From: Clostridium sp.
Lineage (GTDB): Bacteria > Bacteroidota > Bacteroidia > Bacteroidales > Bacteroidaceae
NCBI GenBank assembly: GCA_023663705.1
Contig: JAMPGY010000001.1
Location: 295,448-333,589 of the forward strand
DNA length: 38,142 nt
Reading direction: 5' to 3'
Shown here: piece after piece, positions 35,684 to 38,142 of the stretch
Layout: each line of letters begins with the position of its first letter
Position numbering within the stretch: position 1 is the stretch's first letter
Made by a program: the position numbers and the translations under genes
Notes under the pieces: generated by a model
Seen by the model: only the letters and a program-made list of their open reading frames with translations
Databases searched by the model: none
Told to the model about the DNA's origin: nothing

Positions 35684-36142
35684 CTACTTCTTATTCACTT
35701 TGAAAGAGGAACCACCCACCTTCACCACATATACGCCGCGCACCAACGCCGACAGATCCACCGATGTGCAATCGCCCGAGCATGTCACCACGGCTCCGGC
35801 CTTCCTGCCGTCGGACGTATATACCGCAACTTCTCCCGACTGCCTGACGAGAAGCACCGAACCGTTAAACGAGGGGCACGTACCTCCGGCAACCGTCTGT
35901 CCGATTCCGGTGGGGGCATCCGTCATGGAGATATAGAAATTCCGAATGTCGGAAAACTCATACACATCTGCGTTCACCTGCATGTGCCCGTCCACGAAAG
36001 TCATAACGGGATTCACACTTCCGCCCAGCCGATAATACACCTGCTGCCCGTCGTTCAACGTAAAGACAAGACTCCGGGCAGGGAGCTTGCCGACGGACAC
36101 CATGCTACATGCCGCCAACATCATCCATAAATTTTTCTTCAT
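35684..36142 (-). CDS. Small exported protein with sorting-like C-terminal tail
   Basis: A 152-residue protein. The N-terminus MKKNLWMMLAACSMVSVG contains a lipobox-like LAAC (Cys12), though the hydrophobic stretch is short, so either a lipoprotein or a secretory signal is possible. A beta motif follows (LVFTLNDGQQVYYRLGGSVN to YEFSDIRNFYIS), similar in pattern to the N-terminal motif of the CotH protein at 225. The C-terminal tail (GEVAVYTSDGRKAG ... LVRGVYVVKVGGSSFKVNKK) resembles T9SS type A sorting domains. It is essentially an export module with little else, upstream of and co-oriented with the DUF6055/DUF4859 gene. Confidence 0.75.
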   Translation of the reverse strand: MKKNLWMMLAACSMVSVGKLPARSLVFTLNDGQQVYYRLGGSVNPVMTFVDGHMQVNADVYEFSDIRNFYISMTDAPTGIGQTVAGGTCPSFNGSVLLVRQSGEVAVYTSDGRKAGAVVTCSGDCTSVDLSALVRGVYVVKVGGSSFKVNKK

Positions 36143-36219
36143 ACATCAGTCTTTTACTGTCGTGCATCCACGCAGAAGCCGTCCTTTGCTTTCTACGCCA
36201 TGCCGGTTTGTGTTTTGGG

Positions 36220-36227
36220 CAAAAGTA
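36220..36227 (-). promoter_or_regulatory. Putative -7 element upstream of the 35684-36142 gene
   Basis: On the minus strand this reads TACTTTTG, about 78 bases upstream of the ATG. A TTTG lies only 15 bases further up, shorter than the usual spacer. Confidence 0.4.
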
Positions 36228-36278
36228 CACATTAAAGTTTTTCAAAACCCCGTCCGAACCTTAAATTTGGTTAAATAC

Positions 36279-36316
36279 AAAAAACTCCCGGATGCAACGT
36301 CTGCTGCATCCGGGAG
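36279..36316 (-). terminator. Terminator of the degP/htrA gene
   Basis: A perfect 12-bp stem (CTCCCGGATGCA at 36285-36296 with 36305-36316) and an 8-base loop. On the minus strand six T follow (complement of 36279-36284). It lies 26 bases after the gene's stop. Confidence 0.9.
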
Positions 36317-36342
36317 CCAATTAGTTCTGTTTCTTTAATTTA

Positions 36343-37848
36343 TTACTTTCTCTTACCCTTGCCCTGCTCGTTCTCCGAGAGTTCGATTACCAAGCTACGC
36401 TTACTTCCACTGGGCGTAACGGCACGGATCCACAGTGTTCGGTCGGACGATTGATTGGCCACTCTCACGGCGTCCTCAAAGTCTTCTACGCTGCGCATAG
36501 GACGATCGTTCACCTGCAGAATAATCATGCCCTTGAAGGCTCCGGCCTCCTGCATTTTTCCATTCTTCAATGCACTTACAACCAATCCGTAGGGCAAAGC
36601 AAGCTGACTCTTCAGATTGTCGGAGACGGGCGTGAGCACGGCACCGAACAGATCAAGATCCACACTCTCGATAATCTTGGTGTTCCCCTCGGCATTGCGC
36701 AGGGTGACAGTCTTGGTCACCTTCTTCTTGTCGCGCATGTAGGTGATCTTTATCTTATCGCCGGGACGATGCTTGGCCAGTTCCTCCTGCAATTCGGACA
36801 TCTTGGAAATCTGTCTGTCGTCGATTCCCACGATCACATCGCCCTTCTTCAATCCGATCTCAGCAGCTGCCATGTTCTCCTCCACTTCAATGATGTAGAC
36901 TCCGGAATTCACCTCCATGTCCACTTCGTTGCCCTTGCGGCGCTCAGCCTCCACATAAGCTTCCAGGTCGCTACCGGCAACGCCCAGCGTGGCCCGTTGT
37001 ACGATGCCGTATTCCTTCAGGTCGGCCACCACCTTGTTCATGATTGTGGTGGGAATGGCGAATCCGTAACCGGAATAAGAACCGGTCTGAGAGTAAAGCA
37101 TAGCATTAATGCCCACCAATTCGCCACGCTCGTTCACCAATGCACCGCCGGAGTTTCCGGCATTGATGGCGGCATCGGTCTGAATGAAACTCTCCACACT
37201 GTTGGCTCCCAGCGAACGCGCCTTAGCACTGACAATGCCGGCCGTCACCGTAGATGTCAGGTTGAAGGGATTTCCCACAGCCAGCACCCACTGTCCCAAT
37301 TTCAAGTCGTCGGAGTTTCCGATGGGCACCGTAGGCAGATCCTTACCTTCTATCTTGATGAGGGCAAGATCTGTTTTTTCATCCGTTCCGATCAGACGGG
37401 CCTTGAACTCGCGATGATCGTTGAGTTTCACATCCAGCACGTCAGCCCCTGCCACCACGTGGTTGTTGGTGACTATGTAACCGTCCGACGAGATGATGAC
37501 ACCCGATCCTGAAGCTTCGCGCTTCGGGGTCTGTATCTGACGCTGCTGCGCCCCACCTCCGAATCCGAAAAAGTCGCCGAACATTTCGGCAAAGGGATCA
37601 CGCACCACCTCGGTGCGTGTCTTGCTGTTGGTGGTGACCTTGATATACACCACGGCATTTACGGTCGACTCGGCCGCATAGGTGAGATCCACCATGCCCG
37701 AGGGAGCCACGACCTGCACGGCGGGGGCTGCGGGTTCTGCCTGCCGGTTCTGTGCATCGGCCGTACATCCGACCTCCATACTCATACAGAAAGCCCCGAC
37801 AGTGAGCAGAGCTCCCAATCCCGCGATTTTTTTAGTTGATCTATTCAT
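36343..37848 (-). CDS. degP: DegP/HtrA-type periplasmic serine protease
   Basis: A 501-residue periplasmic protease/chaperone of the S1C family. The N-terminal signal region (1 to about 32) has Cys28 in EVGCTAD and may be a lipobox-like variant. The trypsin-like domain has catalytic His130 (VTNNHVV), Asp160 (KTDLALI) and Ser233 (NAGNSGGAL). A Phe/Gly-rich loop (PFAEMFGDFFGFGGGAQQ) is the usual LA loop. Two PDZ domains follow (about 290-380, with KKGDVIVGIDDRQI, and about 410-490). It degrades or refolds misfolded envelope proteins. It is monocistronic, with its own promoter and terminator. Confidence 0.96.
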   Translation of the reverse strand: MNRSTKKIAGLGALLTVGAFCMSMEVGCTADAQNRQAEPAAPAVQVVAPSGMVDLTYAAESTVNAVVYIKVTTNSKTRTEVVRDPFAEMFGDFFGFGGGAQQRQIQTPKREASGSGVIISSDGYIVTNNHVVAGADVLDVKLNDHREFKARLIGTDEKTDLALIKIEGKDLPTVPIGNSDDLKLGQWVLAVGNPFNLTSTVTAGIVSAKARSLGANSVESFIQTDAAINAGNSGGALVNERGELVGINAMLYSQTGSYSGYGFAIPTTIMNKVVADLKEYGIVQRATLGVAGSDLEAYVEAERRKGNEVDMEVNSGVYIIEVEENMAAAEIGLKKGDVIVGIDDRQISKMSELQEELAKHRPGDKIKITYMRDKKKVTKTVTLRNAEGNTKIIESVDLDLFGAVLTPVSDNLKSQLALPYGLVVSALKNGKMQEAGAFKGMIILQVNDRPMRSVEDFEDAVRVANQSSDRTLWIRAVTPSGSKRSLVIELSENEQGKGKRK

Positions 37849-38142
37849 AGCTTAAAAATGGTTTGATGTTAATCTTCTGCTTTCTTTTTAACCTTAGTTG
37901 CCCAAAAGTACATACATTCTTTCATACTTTGTCTCGTCCCAACTTCCTTTTTTTCTTCTTTTAACCATGCCCTAAGCCCACTTAACAGTGCTTAAACCAG
38001 CAGGGGGAAATTTTCACATTCGTTCGGAATTGCCAAATGAAAGCAGCCCGCAAAATGCACATTACGAACGAAGGGTGAGGATAAAAACGGCACAAGCCGA
38101 AAAGTCGGTGCATATGTTAAAAAGCAGATAGTAGAAGAGTTA
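37849..38142. other. Intergenic right edge
   Basis: This contains a candidate degP -7 element on the minus strand (TACTTTTG, complement of 37903-37910), 55 bases upstream of its ATG. No -33 match and no convincing coding sequence appear in the remaining bases up to the window edge. Confidence 0.5.

Noticed and set aside
1-38142. CRISPR arrays, tRNA or rRNA genes, integrases, transposases or phage genes
   Set aside because: I looked for direct repeats, cloverleaf-like segments and characteristic protein motifs on both strands and saw none.

Overview
This 38.1 kb window looks like chromosome from a gut-type Bacteroidales bacterium. The evidence is a Bacteroidetes RpoD without region 1.1, promoters of the Bacteroides form (TTTG, 19-20 bp, TAnnTTTG), an archaeal/eukaryotic-type ProRS, a complete Na+-NQR operon, a TamB/DUF490 protein and several families largely confined to this phylum (DUF1460, DUF5103/T9SS plug, DUF6055-DUF4859). 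Base composition is near 50% GC by eye, above typical Bacteroides, so I do not name a genus. I see no tRNA, rRNA, CRISPR array, insertion sequence or integrase.

Layout. (1) 1-7.0 kb, plus strand: a strong promoter drives two secreted proteins, a CotH-kinase/discoidin/dockerin/cohesin-like protein and a cohesin-like/InlB-repeat protein. A secreted YD-like protein and an HSL-type alpha/beta hydrolase follow. (2) 7.0-7.5 kb: a frameshifted remnant of a capsular-polysaccharide glycosyltransferase. (3) 7.6-13.6 kb, minus strand: nqrABCDEF, closed by a clear terminator. NqrC carries an N-terminal rubredoxin-like domain. (4) 13.7-18.2 kb, plus: a 1493-residue TamB-like translocation protein. (5) 18.4-24.4 kb, minus: proS followed by two tandem secreted subtilisin-like proteases. 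(6) 24.5-30.3 kb: an OmpA lipoprotein, a monofunctional transglycosylase, a DUF1460 amidase-like protein, a T9SS plug-family protein, a 2-hydroxyacid dehydrogenase coupled to a TRIC/UPF0126 membrane protein, and an MmcQ/YjbR protein. (7) 30.3-32.5 kb, minus: a tightly coupled operon, exported protein -> HPr-kinase-like P-loop protein -> S24/S26 peptidase -> PqqD -> MmcQ/YjbR, behind a near-consensus promoter. (8) 32.7-37.8 kb, minus: rpoD, a secreted DUF6055/DUF4859 metalloprotease-like protein with a small partner, and a DegP/HtrA protease.

Themes. Much of the window serves the cell envelope: OMP/lipid transport (TamB), peptidoglycan (transglycosylase, DUF1460), periplasmic quality control (HtrA) and export. 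Six proteins end in a short tail ending Gly-x-Tyr, hydrophobic residues and a basic terminus, which resembles type IX secretion sorting domains, and a T9SS plug-family protein is also present. The two most interesting items are the rubredoxin-NqrC fusion, which would place an extra iron centre on the cytoplasmic side of the sodium pump, and the PqqD/HPrK-like/S26 operon, which has the parts of a peptide- or protein-modification system but no visible precursor.
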